A stretch of DNA of 64,000 nt, from positions 324,831 to 388,830 of the forward strand of contig JAIXZX010000005.1 of the NCBI GenBank assembly GCA_027489335.1, in the 5' to 3' direction. The stretch's first letter is position 1, and each line of letters starts with the position of its first letter. Position numbers and translations under genes: made by a program. Source of the stretch: Caulobacteraceae bacterium. GTDB lineage: Bacteria; Pseudomonadota; Alphaproteobacteria; Caulobacterales; Caulobacteraceae. The notes under the pieces are model-generated. The model ran no database searches, was not told the origin of the DNA, and saw only the letters and a list, made by a program, of their open reading frames with translations. Positions 51,510-60,929 of the stretch are shown here, piece after piece.

Positions 51510-52805
51510 TCAGTCAACGCCAGCGACCGCCAGGATGGAGAGCAGGCCCACCGCCATGCCGCGAAGGCTTTCCACCGGCTCGACATCGATCCACTCGTCC
51601 AGGGCGTGCGCCCGGCCGCCGGTTCCGCCGGAGCCCAGGGTGACGGCGGGAATCCCCAGGCTCATGGGAATGTTGGAATCGGTGGAGGAGGCCGACATCT
51701 GGGGCTCAAACCCCTGCAGCCGGTTGGCGGCCAGGACGCTGCGGACCAGCAGGCTGTCAGGATCGGTCCCGCCGGCCGGCCGGTCGCCGATCACCAGAGG
51801 TTCGACGGTGATCTCTCCTTCGGACACCGAGCGGGCTGCGTTCTCCGCCGCCGCGGCGTCCTGGAACGCCGCCAGGAGCTGGGCCTCCAGCGTGGCGAGG
51901 GCCTCCGGGCTCTCCGACCGCATATCGTACTCGGTATAGACCTCGGCCGGGATGGAGTTCACCGAAACGCCGCCGCCAGTGACGCTGGCCGAATAGGTGG
52001 TGCGCGGCGTCTTGGGGACTTCGATCTCATAGAGGGCCGTCGTCGCCCGGGCCATGGCGGCCATGGGATTGACGAGGCCGAAGGCGCCATAGGAATGCCC
52101 GCCGGGCCCGCGGAAGAAGGTGCGGTAGCGCTTGGAGCCCACAGCCCCGGTCACCACCCGCGAGGGGTCCGAGCCATCGAAGGAAAAGAAGGCCTCGACC
52201 CGGTCCTTGTAGGCGCCCTGGGTGAACAGGTGTCGCACGCCGCGCAGGTCTCCAGGCCCCTCCTCACCGACAGTGCCGACGAACAGGATGTCCTTCTCGG
52301 TGACGATCTGCGCCGCATCCAGAGCCCGGATGTAGGCCAGCAGGACAGCCAGCGAGCGGGTGTCGTCCCCGACGCCCGGCGCCATCAGCCGCGTGCCTTC
52401 CCGACGCACCCTCACGTCAGTGTCGGCGGGGAAGACGGTGTCCAGGTGGGCCGAGACCACGATGACCGGGCCGCCCGGCGCGCCTGAGCCCCGCCGCAGA
52501 CCCATGACATTGCCTTCCTCATCGGTGGTCGTCTCCGTCAGGCCGTGCGCCTGAAGCATCGCCAGATAGGCCTTGCCCCGTTCGGCCTCTTGGAAGGGGG
52601 GCGCAGGGATCTCGGTGAGGGTGATGATGTCGGCGACCGTCCGGTCGAATTCGGCGGCCATCCTGGCCTTCGCCGCCGTGAAGGCCGGGGAGGCCGCAAT
52701 GTCGGCGACCGGAGTGTCCTGGGCGCCAGCCGCGCCTCCGAAGACCAGCAGGCAGGCCGCCGAGAGGCCGGCGAGGGCGGGGGCGAGGCGGTCGCGAAGG
52801 ATCAT
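51510..52805 (-). CDS. Exported M20 family metallopeptidase
   Basis: The 431-residue protein has a signal peptide (residues 1 to about 29, LAPALAGLSAACLLVFGGAAGAQ) and an M20 peptidase core with zinc ligands in VSAHLDTVFP (His), GVGDDTRSLAVLL (Asp) and VGTVGEEGPGDL (catalytic Glu pair), a dimerisation domain around 220-330 and a late His. It probably cuts small peptides in the periplasm, like carboxypeptidase G2 or tripeptidase relatives. ATG at 52805 begins the signal. The start is divergent from the alanine symporter across 190 bases. Confidence 0.88.
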   Translation of the reverse strand: MILRDRLAPALAGLSAACLLVFGGAAGAQDTPVADIAASPAFTAAKARMAAEFDRTVADIITLTEIPAPPFQEAERGKAYLAMLQAHGLTETTTDEEGNVMGLRRGSGAPGGPVIVVSAHLDTVFPADTDVRVRREGTRLMAPGVGDDTRSLAVLLAYIRALDAAQIVTEKDILFVGTVGEEGPGDLRGVRHLFTQGAYKDRVEAFFSFDGSDPSRVVTGAVGSKRYRTFFRGPGGHSYGAFGLVNPMAAMARATTALYEIEVPKTPRTTYSASVTGGGVSVNSIPAEVYTEYDMRSESPEALATLEAQLLAAFQDAAAAENAARSVSEGEITVEPLVIGDRPAGGTDPDSLLVRSVLAANRLQGFEPQMSASSTDSNIPMSLGIPAVTLGSGGTGGRAHALDEWIDVEPVESLRGMAVGLLSILAVAGVD

Positions 52806-52995
52806 TCGGAGGCTCTCTTTACGGTCTTCTGGCTGTTGGTCAGGCGCCATGATGCGCTGAACGCTTCTCTCGCGCACAGCTGTTTCGCCCCGTGGGCTGT
52901 CGAAGGCTCGCCGATGCGTCGGCTCTGGTCAAATCCTCGCCGCCGGGTCTAGGTTCGCGACTTCGCGCGTCGGGCGCCTGTCTAGGGGGACATTC

Positions 52996-54486
52996 ATGCC
53001 GGAAGAGACCAGCGCCGTAGAGGCCTTCTACGCCCACGTGACGAATGTCAGCGACTTTATCTGGGGGGGGACCTGGAACGGGGTCTCGGTCATTCCCTTC
53101 CCGCCCATGGTCATCGCCCTGTTGGGGGTCGGCCTTTGGATGATGATCGGGCTGCGGTTCTACCCGATCCTCAATCTGGGCTCGGCCTTTGTCGGCCTGT
53201 TCAAGAGCGAGAAGGACGCCGACGCTGATGGCGACGGCAAGAAGGGGGAGATTTCGCCCTTCGCCGCGCTCTCCACCGCCCTGTCGGGCCAGGTCGGCAC
53301 CGGCAATCTGGCCGGCGTGGCCACCGCCATCACCCTGGGCGGCCCCGGCGCGCTCTTCTGGATGTGGATCACCGCCCTGATCGGTATGGCCCTGGCCTTC
53401 GCCGAAGGTTCGCTGGCCATCCGCTTCCGCGAGCAGGGGCCGGACGGCGCCTATCGCGGGGGTCCCATGACCTACATCCGCCGCGGCCTCGGCAAGAAGT
53501 GGGGCTGGCTGGCGGTCCTGTTCTGCATCGGCACCCTGTTCTCGTCGGTCACCACCGGCAACATGATCCAGGCCAATTCGGTCGCCGACTCCATCCACGG
53601 CCTGACCGGCATGCCCGAATGGGTGGCCGGACTGATCGTCGCCGCGGCCGTGTTTGCGGTGATCATCGGCGGCATCAAGTCCATCGGCGCCATCGCCGAG
53701 AAGATCGTCCCGGCCATGGCGCTCGCCTACATCACCATGGCGGTCATCGCTCTGGTCATGAACTTCGAGGATCTGCCCGGCGCCTTCGCCACCATCTTTG
53801 AAAGCGCCTTCACCGGCCATGCCGCCGTCGGCGGCTTCGTCGGCGCCGGCATGATCGTGGCCATCCGCGCCGGCGTCGCCCGAGGCCTGTTCTCCAACGA
53901 GGCTGGCCAGGGCTCCACCGCCATCGCCCACGCCGTGGCCCAGACCGACGATCCGGCCCGGCAGGGACGCTTCGCCATGATGGGCACCTTCATCGACACC
54001 ATCATCATCTGTACGGCCACGGGTCTTGTCCTGCTGACGGTGCAGGGCGCCTTTCCGGCCACCGGCGCCGATGGGGTGACCGTCATGCAGGAGCATGCCT
54101 GGTCATCCGACCTCAATGGTTTCGCCATGACCGAGGCGGCCTATGCGGCGGCCTTCCCGCTGCAGGTGCTCGGCTTCTCGGTCGGCGCCCTCATCGCCTC
54201 CCTGGCGCTGATCCTGTTCGTCTTCACGACGCTCATCACCTGGAGCTACTACGGTGAGCGCGCCACGACCCACCTGTTCGGGCAGAAGATGGCTATCCCG
54301 TTCCGCCTGCTCTGGGTGGTGATGATCTTCGTCGGCTCCTTCCAGGAGATCACCTTCGTCTGGCGGATGGGCGACATCGCCAACGCCAGCATGGCGCTCC
54401 CTAACCTGGTGGCCCTGGCCCTGCTGTCGGGGGTGGTGTTCAAGCTGGCCCGTGGGGACAAAAAGGCCGGCAAGGATCACGACTGA
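52996..54486 (+). CDS. Sodium:alanine/glycine symporter (AGCS family)
   Basis: The 496-residue protein has about eleven membrane helices and the AGCS hallmark NEAGQGSTAIAHA near residue 300, plus GQVGTGNLAGVATAITLGGPGALFWMWITALIGMA, which binds substrate and sodium, and FREQGPDGAYRGGPMTYI. It imports alanine or glycine with sodium. An aspartate-rich stretch (KDADADGDGKKGE) lies in an early loop. It is followed by two large palindromes and no standard terminator. Confidence 0.92.
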   Translation: MPEETSAVEAFYAHVTNVSDFIWGGTWNGVSVIPFPPMVIALLGVGLWMMIGLRFYPILNLGSAFVGLFKSEKDADADGDGKKGEISPFAALSTALSGQVGTGNLAGVATAITLGGPGALFWMWITALIGMALAFAEGSLAIRFREQGPDGAYRGGPMTYIRRGLGKKWGWLAVLFCIGTLFSSVTTGNMIQANSVADSIHGLTGMPEWVAGLIVAAAVFAVIIGGIKSIGAIAEKIVPAMALAYITMAVIALVMNFEDLPGAFATIFESAFTGHAAVGGFVGAGMIVAIRAGVARGLFSNEAGQGSTAIAHAVAQTDDPARQGRFAMMGTFIDTIIICTATGLVLLTVQGAFPATGADGVTVMQEHAWSSDLNGFAMTEAAYAAAFPLQVLGFSVGALIASLALILFVFTTLITWSYYGERATTHLFGQKMAIPFRLLWVVMIFVGSFQEITFVWRMGDIANASMALPNLVALALLSGVVFKLARGDKKAGKDHD

Positions 54487-54544
54487 CGGTGATTTTGCGG
54501 GGCTGAACGCGCCTTTTCGGGTTTTCCTGACCGGCCACGCCAAT

Positions 54545-54588
54545 CCCTACCCCACGATCCGGCGACAACGCCCGATCGTGGGGTAGGG
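54545..54588. repeat. Perfect 15-bp-stem palindrome
   Basis: CCCTACCCCACGATC (54545-54559) is matched exactly by GATCGTGGGGTAGGG (54574-54588) with a 14-base loop, 59 bases after the alanine symporter stop. There is no T run on either side, so it is not a usual terminator. Confidence 0.75.
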
Positions 54589-54608
54589 CGCTGGATTATA
54601 GAGTCTGC

Positions 54609-54653
54609 GCGCGTTCCACCCGCAAAACCGGATTCCACTTTTGTGGAACGCGC
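54609..54653. repeat. GCGCGTTCCAC palindromic element
   Basis: GCGCGTTCCAC (54609-54619) pairs perfectly with GTGGAACGCGC (54643-54653). A shorter hairpin TTCCAC-TTTT-GTGGAA (54633-54648) uses the same right arm, so the two folds exclude each other. I recall very similar GTGGAACGCGCTCTAG sequences between genes in other alphaproteobacteria, which suggests a dispersed repeat family. Confidence 0.65.
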
Positions 54654-54702
54654 TCTAGCGTGGCCGGTAACACAGGTAACAGTCCCGCAAGAGGAGTCCG
54701 CC

Positions 54703-56535
54703 TTGCAGACCCGTCGTCAGATGCTCTTCACCGCCGCCGGCGCCCTGGCCCTGGCCGGCGGGGCCGGCCGCGCTTCCGGCGCCTTCGCCCAGGCCGCCAC
54801 CTCGGCGGGCGACCGCCTGGACGTCCTGCTTGAGGCCTTCTACCAGTCGGCCCTGGACGACACGCCGGAACTGGTGACGCGGCTTGGCCTGGATTCTGGC
54901 GCCCGGGCCGGCGCCAAGAGCCAGCTCAGCCCCGTCTCCATCGCCGCCCTGGACGCCGAACGGGCCAAGACCGCCGAGCAGCTGGCCCGCCTGCTGGCCC
55001 TGCCCAGGGCCGAGCTTTCGGGCATGGACGCCATCAACTATGACGCGGTGAAGTTCTCCCTGGAGACCGATCACGCCGCCAACCGCCAGTTCGTCTATGG
55101 CGAGGAAGGGGCCGGCCAGCCCTATGTGATCTCCCAGTTGTCGGGCGCCTACCAGTATGTGCCGGACTTCCTGGGCTCCCAGCACGTCATCGAGACCAAG
55201 GCCGACGCCGACGCCTATCTGGCGCGTCTGGATGCCTTCGCCACGGTGATGGACCAGGAGGTCGAACGGGTGCGCCGGGACGTGGACCTGGGCGTCATCC
55301 CGCCCGACTTCGTGATCGAACGCGCCCTGACCCAGATGAGCGGCCTGCGCACCGATCCGGCCGCCTCGCCCCTGGTGACCTCGGTGGCCGAGCGCGCCGC
55401 GGCCAAGGGTATCGCCGGCGACTATGCCAGCCAGGCCTCGGCCATCTACACCGACAAGGTCCTGCCGGCTCTGGAGCGGCAGATCGCCCTGATGGGAGAG
55501 CTCGCCCCCCGCGCCGTGCACGACGCCGGCGTCTGGCGCCTGCCCGACGGCGAGGCCTACTACGAGCACGCCCTGCGCGCCTCGACCACCACCTCGCTCA
55601 CCGCCGAGGAGGTTCATCAGATGGGCCTTGAGCAGGCGCGGCAGCTGTCGGCCCGGGCGGACGTCATCCTCAAGGCCGAGGGCTATACCCAGGGCTCCGT
55701 GGGCGAGCGGATCGCGGCCCTGTTCAAGGAGCCCAAGTATCACTTCCCCAACACCGACGCCGGCAAGGAGGAGCTGATCGAGTCCCTCAACGCCATGACC
55801 GAGGCCATGTACAAGCGGCTGCCGGAGTACTTCGGGACCCTGCCGAAGGCGCCGGTCGAGGTCCGTCGGGTGCCGAAGTTCATCGAGGCCGGGGCGCCGG
55901 GCGGCTATTACAATCAGCCGACCCTGGATGGATCGCGGCCTGGCATCTTCTGGATCAATCTGCGGGACTCCGCCGAAAATCCCACCTGGACCCTGCCAAC
56001 GCTCACCTATCACGAGGCCGCGCCGGGGCATCACATGCAGCTGGCCCTGCAGCAGGAGGCTGACCTGCCGATGATCCGGCGAGCCACTTTCCTGTCGGCC
56101 TATGGGGAGGGCTGGGCCCTCTATGCCGAGGAACTGGCCAAGGAGATGGGGGTCTATGAAGACAATCCCCTGGCCGAGGTCGGCTATCTGCAGGCCGCTC
56201 TGTTCCGGGCCGCCCGCTTGGTGGTGGACACCGGCATCCACGCCAAGCGCTGGAGCCGGGAGCAGGCCATCGAGACGATGTCGTCCATCGACGGCTCGCC
56301 CCTCTCGTCGTCGACCACGGAGATCGAGCGCTATGCGGTGTGGCCGGGCCAGGCCTGCAGCTACATGGTGGGCAAGCTGGTCTGGCTGCGCCTGCGCGAA
56401 AAGGCCAAGGCCCAGCTCGGCGACAGGTTCAATCTGCGCGCCTTCCACGATGCGGGGTTGTTGTCGGGCGCCGTGCCGCTGACCGTGCTGGAGGCGGTGA
56501 TCGACAACCACATCGCCGCGCGCCGGGCCGCCTGA
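54703..56535 (+). CDS. Exported DUF885 family protein (putative metallopeptidase)
   Basis: The 610-residue protein starts with TTG at 54703, which has GAGGAG 6 bases upstream and gives a twin-arginine signal (QTRRQMLFTAAGALALAGGAG, cleavage near residue 30). The DUF885 domain includes HEAAPGHH at residues 437-444, a zinc-protease-like motif, and YGEGWALYAEELAKEMG about 30 residues later, which supplies further acidic residues. Members are thought to be peptidases, mostly uncharacterised. The gene has no partners; it ends 39 bases before the convergent sensor kinase. Confidence 0.9.
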   Translation: MQTRRQMLFTAAGALALAGGAGRASGAFAQAATSAGDRLDVLLEAFYQSALDDTPELVTRLGLDSGARAGAKSQLSPVSIAALDAERAKTAEQLARLLALPRAELSGMDAINYDAVKFSLETDHAANRQFVYGEEGAGQPYVISQLSGAYQYVPDFLGSQHVIETKADADAYLARLDAFATVMDQEVERVRRDVDLGVIPPDFVIERALTQMSGLRTDPAASPLVTSVAERAAAKGIAGDYASQASAIYTDKVLPALERQIALMGELAPRAVHDAGVWRLPDGEAYYEHALRASTTTSLTAEEVHQMGLEQARQLSARADVILKAEGYTQGSVGERIAALFKEPKYHFPNTDAGKEELIESLNAMTEAMYKRLPEYFGTLPKAPVEVRRVPKFIEAGAPGGYYNQPTLDGSRPGIFWINLRDSAENPTWTLPTLTYHEAAPGHHMQLALQQEADLPMIRRATFLSAYGEGWALYAEELAKEMGVYEDNPLAEVGYLQAALFRAARLVVDTGIHAKRWSREQAIETMSSIDGSPLSSSTTEIERYAVWPGQACSYMVGKLVWLRLREKAKAQLGDRFNLRAFHDAGLLSGAVPLTVLEAVIDNHIAARRAA

Positions 56536-56574
56536 TCTGAACCGGCCCGAGCCTCGGGGCGATCGCCTCGGGGT

Positions 56575-57921
56575 TCAGGCCGGCAGCCGGATCACCGCCC
56601 GCAGGCCGCCGAGGGGCGAGCGGTCCAACAGAACCTCACCCCCATGGCCGCGGGCTACGTCCCGGGCGATGGCCAGGCCCAGGCCGACCCCCTTGATGTT
56701 CTGATTGCGCGCCTCATCGAGCCGGTTGAAGGCCTTGAAGGCGTCTTCATACTGGGTGGCGGGAATGCCGGGCCCGTCGTCGTCGACAGCGATCTCAACC
56801 CCGCCTGAGGGCAGGCGCCGGGCGACGACCTCGATGGTCTCCCCATGGACGGCGGCGTTCATCACCAGGTTGGACACCGCTCGGCGCAGGGCGCTGGGCC
56901 GCACCCGGGCGGTCAGTCCGTCCGGCGCTTCAACACGAACCTGGGCGCCGGCGCGCACGGCGCCCTCGCCAACCTCCTCCAGCAGGGGCCGCAACAGGGT
57001 GTCCTCGACGCTTTCGCCGCCCTCGCCCCGGGCGAAGGCGAGGTATTCGTCGATCATGTGCTCCATCTCGGCCAGATCGCGCTTCATCTCGCCGGTCCGC
57101 GAGGACGGCGGCGCCAGGGCCAGTTCCAGCTTCAGGCGGGTGAGCGGGGTGCGCAGGTCGTGGCTGACCGAGGCCAGCAGGGCCGTGCGCTGCTCCAGAT
57201 GGCGCTGAATGCGGGACTTCATGGCCAGGAAGGCGTGCGCGGCCTGACGGACTTCGCGGGCGCCGTGCGGCTTGAAGCCGGTGTCGTCCACCCCGCGGCC
57301 GAAGGCGTCGGCGGCGGCGGCCAGGCGTTCAATGGCCCGGGTCTGGTTGCGAATGAAGAGGATGGCCACCGCCGTCAGCAGCAGCGTCGCCACCGTCATC
57401 CAGAGAATGAAGATGTGGCCCTGGGTGGCGAAGGCCCGGTCCCGGGGCGCAAGGATGCGCAACACCCCCTCATCGACCTGCACCCGGATGTCCACATAGG
57501 CTGGGTAGCGGGTCGTATCGAACCAGAAGGGGGCGTCCAGCCGCTCCGACAGGGCGCGCTTGAGCGACCGGTCCACGGGGGCGAAGAAGGAGTAGCGGCG
57601 GTTTAGCGGCAGCTCCCGCCCCTCCTGCAGGGCGATGGACAGGCTGAGCGACTCCTCGGCCCGGGCGGCCAGGACCGCGAAGGCCTCCGGGCTCTTGTCG
57701 TCCTCATAGCCGGCCACGGCCCAGGCCACCTCGCCGGCCAGACCGTCCGACAGCCGGCTGGTGACCGTATCCCAGTGGGCGTCGAAGAAGATCCAGGTCA
57801 CCGCCACCTGCATCAGCGCCACCGGCAGGACGATAATCAGCAGGGACCGGCCGAACAGACTGGTCGGCAGCTGTCGCTTGATCAGCCGGGCGAGGTATCT
57901 GGGCGTGACCCTAAGGCGCAT
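56575..57921 (-). CDS. EnvZ-type sensor histidine kinase
   Basis: The 448-residue kinase has two membrane helices (about 26-46 and 169-190) around a periplasmic domain of about 120 residues, a HAMP linker, the phosphorylation His254 in SVSHDLRTPLTRLKLE, the N box with NAAVHG, and the ATP lid motifs DDDGPGIP and KGVGLGLAIARDVARGHGGEV. The short periplasmic domain with APVDRSLKRALS and a prolyl-rich stretch resembles EnvZ-like sensors. Its ATG overlaps the stop of the regulator gene (ATGA), so the pair is coupled. The signal is unknown. Confidence 0.92.
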   Translation of the reverse strand: MRLRVTPRYLARLIKRQLPTSLFGRSLLIIVLPVALMQVAVTWIFFDAHWDTVTSRLSDGLAGEVAWAVAGYEDDKSPEAFAVLAARAEESLSLSIALQEGRELPLNRRYSFFAPVDRSLKRALSERLDAPFWFDTTRYPAYVDIRVQVDEGVLRILAPRDRAFATQGHIFILWMTVATLLLTAVAILFIRNQTRAIERLAAAADAFGRGVDDTGFKPHGAREVRQAAHAFLAMKSRIQRHLEQRTALLASVSHDLRTPLTRLKLELALAPPSSRTGEMKRDLAEMEHMIDEYLAFARGEGGESVEDTLLRPLLEEVGEGAVRAGAQVRVEAPDGLTARVRPSALRRAVSNLVMNAAVHGETIEVVARRLPSGGVEIAVDDDGPGIPATQYEDAFKAFNRLDEARNQNIKGVGLGLAIARDVARGHGGEVLLDRSPLGGLRAVIRLPA

Positions 57922-58631
57922 CAGTCGGGCGCCAGCATGTAGCCGACCCCCCGGACCGTCTGCAGGTAGCGCGGCGACTTGGGATCGGCCTCGATCTTGC
58001 GGCGCAGGCGGGTGACCTGCACGTCCACCGCCCGGCCGGATGGGTCCACCGTGTCCCGGGCGAGCTCCAGCCGGTCTACCGGCTCGTGCGGCGACTGGGC
58101 CAGGCGCCGTAGCAGGACCGCCTCGCCTTCGGTCAGGCGCACGGGCGCCCCGTCCCGGGACAGCTCGCCGCGGGCCAGATCAAAGGCGCAGGCGCCCAGA
58201 GAAAACCGCCCGGCGGCCGGCGCCCGCTGCGTTGTGCGACGGAGGATGGCCTCGATCCGCAACAGCAGCTCCTGCGGCTCGAACGGCTTGCCAAGATAGT
58301 CGTCGGCGCCGACCTGCAGCCCCTCGATCCGATGTTCGGCCTCGCTTCTGGCCGTCAGCATGAGGACCGGCGTGCGGCCGGTCCCGCCGCTCTGGCTGCG
58401 CAGCCAGCGGGTCAGGGAGACGCCGTCCTCGCCGGGCATCATCACGTCGAAGACCGCCAGATCGAAATCCAGGCTGTCCAGGAGCCGCCGCGCGGCTGCG
58501 CCGCCCGAGGCGGTGGTGACCCGAAAGCCTTCGCGGCTGAGGAAGGCCTTCAGCAGGTCGCGGATGCGGTCATCGTCGTCCACCACCAGCAGGTGGCGGG
58601 CCAGGGGCCCCGAGGCTTCAGCTAGGCTCAT
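57921..58631 (-). CDS. OmpR-type response regulator
   Basis: The 236-residue regulator has a receiver domain with the acidic pair in VVDDDDR (about 17-21), the phospho-acceptor Asp62 in AVFDVMMPG, the conserved Lys in the stretch LGKPFEPQELLLR, and an OmpR/PhoB winged-helix domain (about 130-234) ending in VQVTRLRRKIEADPKSPRYLQTVRGVGYML. ATG at 58631 was chosen; the frame runs upstream to 58766 without similarity. It precedes the kinase gene and is divergent from ilvE. It likely controls envelope or porin genes by family analogy. Confidence 0.93.
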   Translation of the reverse strand: MSLAEASGPLARHLLVVDDDDRIRDLLKAFLSREGFRVTTASGGAAARRLLDSLDFDLAVFDVMMPGEDGVSLTRWLRSQSGGTGRTPVLMLTARSEAEHRIEGLQVGADDYLGKPFEPQELLLRIEAILRRTTQRAPAAGRFSLGACAFDLARGELSRDGAPVRLTEGEAVLLRRLAQSPHEPVDRLELARDTVDPSGRAVDVQVTRLRRKIEADPKSPRYLQTVRGVGYMLAPD

Positions 58632-58773
58632 GCGTCTGGCGGCTCCCCTTGGCGCAGGCTGACACGATAGGCCGCTCCGGCGTCGGCGGCCATGCGCTGG
58701 TGTGGCCATTTCGTTTGACGAGCGCGGCTTGCGGCGCTGTAAGGGGGGCGCATTGAAAGGAGGCACTACGCCG

Positions 58774-59661
58774 ATGGCTCTCGTTCCCTTTGACGATCGC
58801 GACGGATGGATCTGGCTGGATGGCCAGTTCGTGGCCTGGCGCGAGGCGAAGGTGCACGTATTGACGCACGGCCTCCACTACGCCTCGGCTGTGTTCGAGG
58901 GCGAGCGGATGTATGGCGGTGAGATCTACAAGCTTACCGAACATACCGAGCGCCTGTTCAAGTCGGCGGAGATGCTGGACTTCGAAATCCCGTTCACGGT
59001 GGCCGAGATCGACGAGGCCTGCAAGGAGACCTGCGCCCGCAATGGCCTGACCGACGCCTATGTCCGGCCCATCGCCTGGCGCGGTTCAGAGATGATCGGG
59101 GTCTCGGCCCAACAGACCAAGATCCATGTGGCCATCGCGGTGTGGGAGTGGCCCAGCTACTTCTCACCGGAGGAAAAGGCCAAGGGCATCCGCATGTGCT
59201 GGGCCAAGTACAAGCGGCCCTCGCCGGAGACCGAGCCGGTCCACGCCAAGGCCACCGGCCTCTACATGATCTGCACCATCTCCAAGCATGCGGCGGAGAA
59301 GGACGGCTATACCGACGCCATGATGCTCGACTATCGCGGCTATGTGGCCGAGAGCACCGGCTCGAACGTGTTCTTTGTGAAGGACGGGGTGCTGCACACG
59401 CCTATCCCCGACTGCTTCCTGAACGGCATCACCCGCCAGTCGGTGATCGCCCTGGCCAAGTCCAAGGGTCTCGAGGTGGTCGAGCGCCACATCAAGCCGG
59501 AGGAACTGTCCGGTTTCACCGAGTGCTTTGTGGTCGGCACGGCGGCCGAAGTGACCCCCGTGTCGCAGATCGGCGAGTACACTTTCACCCCGGGCAAAAT
59601 CTCGCTCAGCCTGATGGACGACTACGCCAAGATGGTCCGTCGGGAACTTCAGCCGGCCTGA
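58774..59661 (+). CDS. ilvE: Branched-chain amino acid aminotransferase
   Basis: The 295-residue class IV PLP aminotransferase makes or degrades leucine, isoleucine and valine. It has LTHGLHYASAVFEGERMYGG, the PLP lysine Lys159 in VHAKATG, the stretch MMLDYRGYVAESTGSNVFFVKDG, and GITRQSVIALAKSKGLEVVERHI with the phosphate-binding GTAAEVTPV. ATG at 58774 has GAAAGGAGG 10 bases upstream; the in-frame ATG at 58702 would add a non-family leader. A terminator follows. It is a single gene here. Confidence 0.95.
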   Translation: MALVPFDDRDGWIWLDGQFVAWREAKVHVLTHGLHYASAVFEGERMYGGEIYKLTEHTERLFKSAEMLDFEIPFTVAEIDEACKETCARNGLTDAYVRPIAWRGSEMIGVSAQQTKIHVAIAVWEWPSYFSPEEKAKGIRMCWAKYKRPSPETEPVHAKATGLYMICTISKHAAEKDGYTDAMMLDYRGYVAESTGSNVFFVKDGVLHTPIPDCFLNGITRQSVIALAKSKGLEVVERHIKPEELSGFTECFVVGTAAEVTPVSQIGEYTFTPGKISLSLMDDYAKMVRRELQPA

Positions 59662-59689
59662 CCCTTAGACCTGCTCAGGTCTGGACACT

Positions 59690-59722
59690 CGCCCCCTTCG
59701 CCCCCGGCGGAGGGGGCGTTTT
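59690..59722 (+). terminator. Intrinsic terminator of ilvE
   Basis: CGCCCCCT (59690-59697) pairs with AGGGGGCG (59711-59718), followed by TTTT. It lies 29 bases after the ilvE stop and at the end of the convergent TPR gene (stop at 59726). Confidence 0.75.
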
Positions 59723-59725
59723 CGT

Positions 59726-60925
59726 TCAGGCGAGGATACGCGCCTCAAGCTCCTCGCGGCGCTGGCGGGTGGTGACGAGGTCTGCGCCGTAGCGGGCGGC
59801 GTCCCCCTGGGCCAGCTCGGACGCAATCGCCTCGCTCTCGCGATAGAGGTCCAGAGCCCGGGTGCGGTGGCCGCGATCCTCGCGGGCGTCGGCCAGGCGC
59901 TCCAGGGCGATGGAGAGGGCGCGGCGGGAGTCCTGGCCGCCGACCTCCTGGGCGATCTGGCGCCGCAGGGCCAGGGCCTCCTCGTAGGAGTCGACGGCGG
60001 AGTCGAGCCGGTGCTCCTCATAGGCCATGTCCCCGACGTTCAGCAGGGCGTCGGCGATCAGCTCGGGCGCCTTCGCCTGTCGCGCATAGGCGAGCGCCAG
60101 GTCGTAGGCCTCGATGGCGTCATCGGTCCGACCCTGGGCCCGGGCGAAGTCCCCGGCGTCCTGGGCCGCCAGCATCTGTTGCCGGTCGGTGGTCGCCAGG
60201 GCGGAGACCCGCTGCAGGGCAAGTGCGGCCGGGCCCCAGGCCTCGGCCCGGGCATGCATCCGCAGGTCCGATCGGGCGGCGTCGAAGTCGTCGAGGGCCG
60301 GCGGCGCCGCAGGCTCCGGGACCGGCTCTGCAGGCGCGGCGGCGACCTCAGGCTCTGAGACCGCTTCAGCAGGCGCCGCAGGTGTGGCGGCTGCGACGGC
60401 CGCCAAGGGGGCGGGCAGGGCCGCCGGCGGGTCCGGGTCCGGGTCCGCAGCGGGGGCGGACGGTTCGACGTCGACCGCCGCCGTCTCGATCACCTCGGGC
60501 TGAGGCTCCGACGGCGTCGTATCCGCCACCACTGCGGGAAAGGGGTCTGGCTCAGGGACCGGCGCGGCCTCGAGGGCCTGGAGCGGGGTCAGGCCTGGAA
60601 AGGGACGGGGCTCTTCCGGGAGCGCCGCCTCCTTTGCGTCCTGGGCCTCATCGGCGAACTTGAAGTCGGCGATCACCGGCAGGCCGTCACGGGCCCTCTT
60701 GCGGGCGGGGCTACGCATCAGGGCGGCGATCACCAGGGCAGCGCCAAGCAGGCCGGCCGCCAGGGCCACACCCATCCTGACGCTTTCGAACGCGCCCAGG
60801 TCGAGGGTCGGGATCTGCCCCTGCAGGCCGCCAGGATAGAGGATGACATAGGCGAGCCCGCCCAGTCCCAGCCCCAGAAGCAGTCCGATAATCCGCCCCA
60901 GCATGCCCAATCCCCGTTCGACCAT
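59726..60925 (-). CDS. Membrane protein with TPR-like repeats
   Basis: The 399-residue protein has two N-terminal membrane helices (about 6-27 and 51-70), a long Pro/Ala/Glu-rich linker (about 90-235), and a helical C-terminal region with TPR-type repeats (ADALLNVGDMAYEEHRLDSAVDSYEEAL and the following SIALERLADAREDRGHRTRALDLY). The TPR part is likely to bind partners on the cytoplasmic side. ATG at 60925 or 60904 could start it. A TTAACCAT half-site of CtrA type lies just upstream. I cannot name a specific family. Confidence 0.75.
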   Translation of the reverse strand: MVERGLGMLGRIIGLLLGLGLGGLAYVILYPGGLQGQIPTLDLGAFESVRMGVALAAGLLGAALVIAALMRSPARKRARDGLPVIADFKFADEAQDAKEAALPEEPRPFPGLTPLQALEAAPVPEPDPFPAVVADTTPSEPQPEVIETAAVDVEPSAPAADPDPDPPAALPAPLAAVAAATPAAPAEAVSEPEVAAAPAEPVPEPAAPPALDDFDAARSDLRMHARAEAWGPAALALQRVSALATTDRQQMLAAQDAGDFARAQGRTDDAIEAYDLALAYARQAKAPELIADALLNVGDMAYEEHRLDSAVDSYEEALALRRQIAQEVGGQDSRRALSIALERLADAREDRGHRTRALDLYRESEAIASELAQGDAARYGADLVTTRQRREELEARILA

Positions 60926-60929
60926 CTTA

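Noticed and set aside
54655..56511. 618-residue minus-strand frame opposite the DUF885 gene
   Set aside because: The DUF885 frame has a signal and metal motif; the reverse frame has only Gly/Leu/Arg-rich low-complexity sequence.
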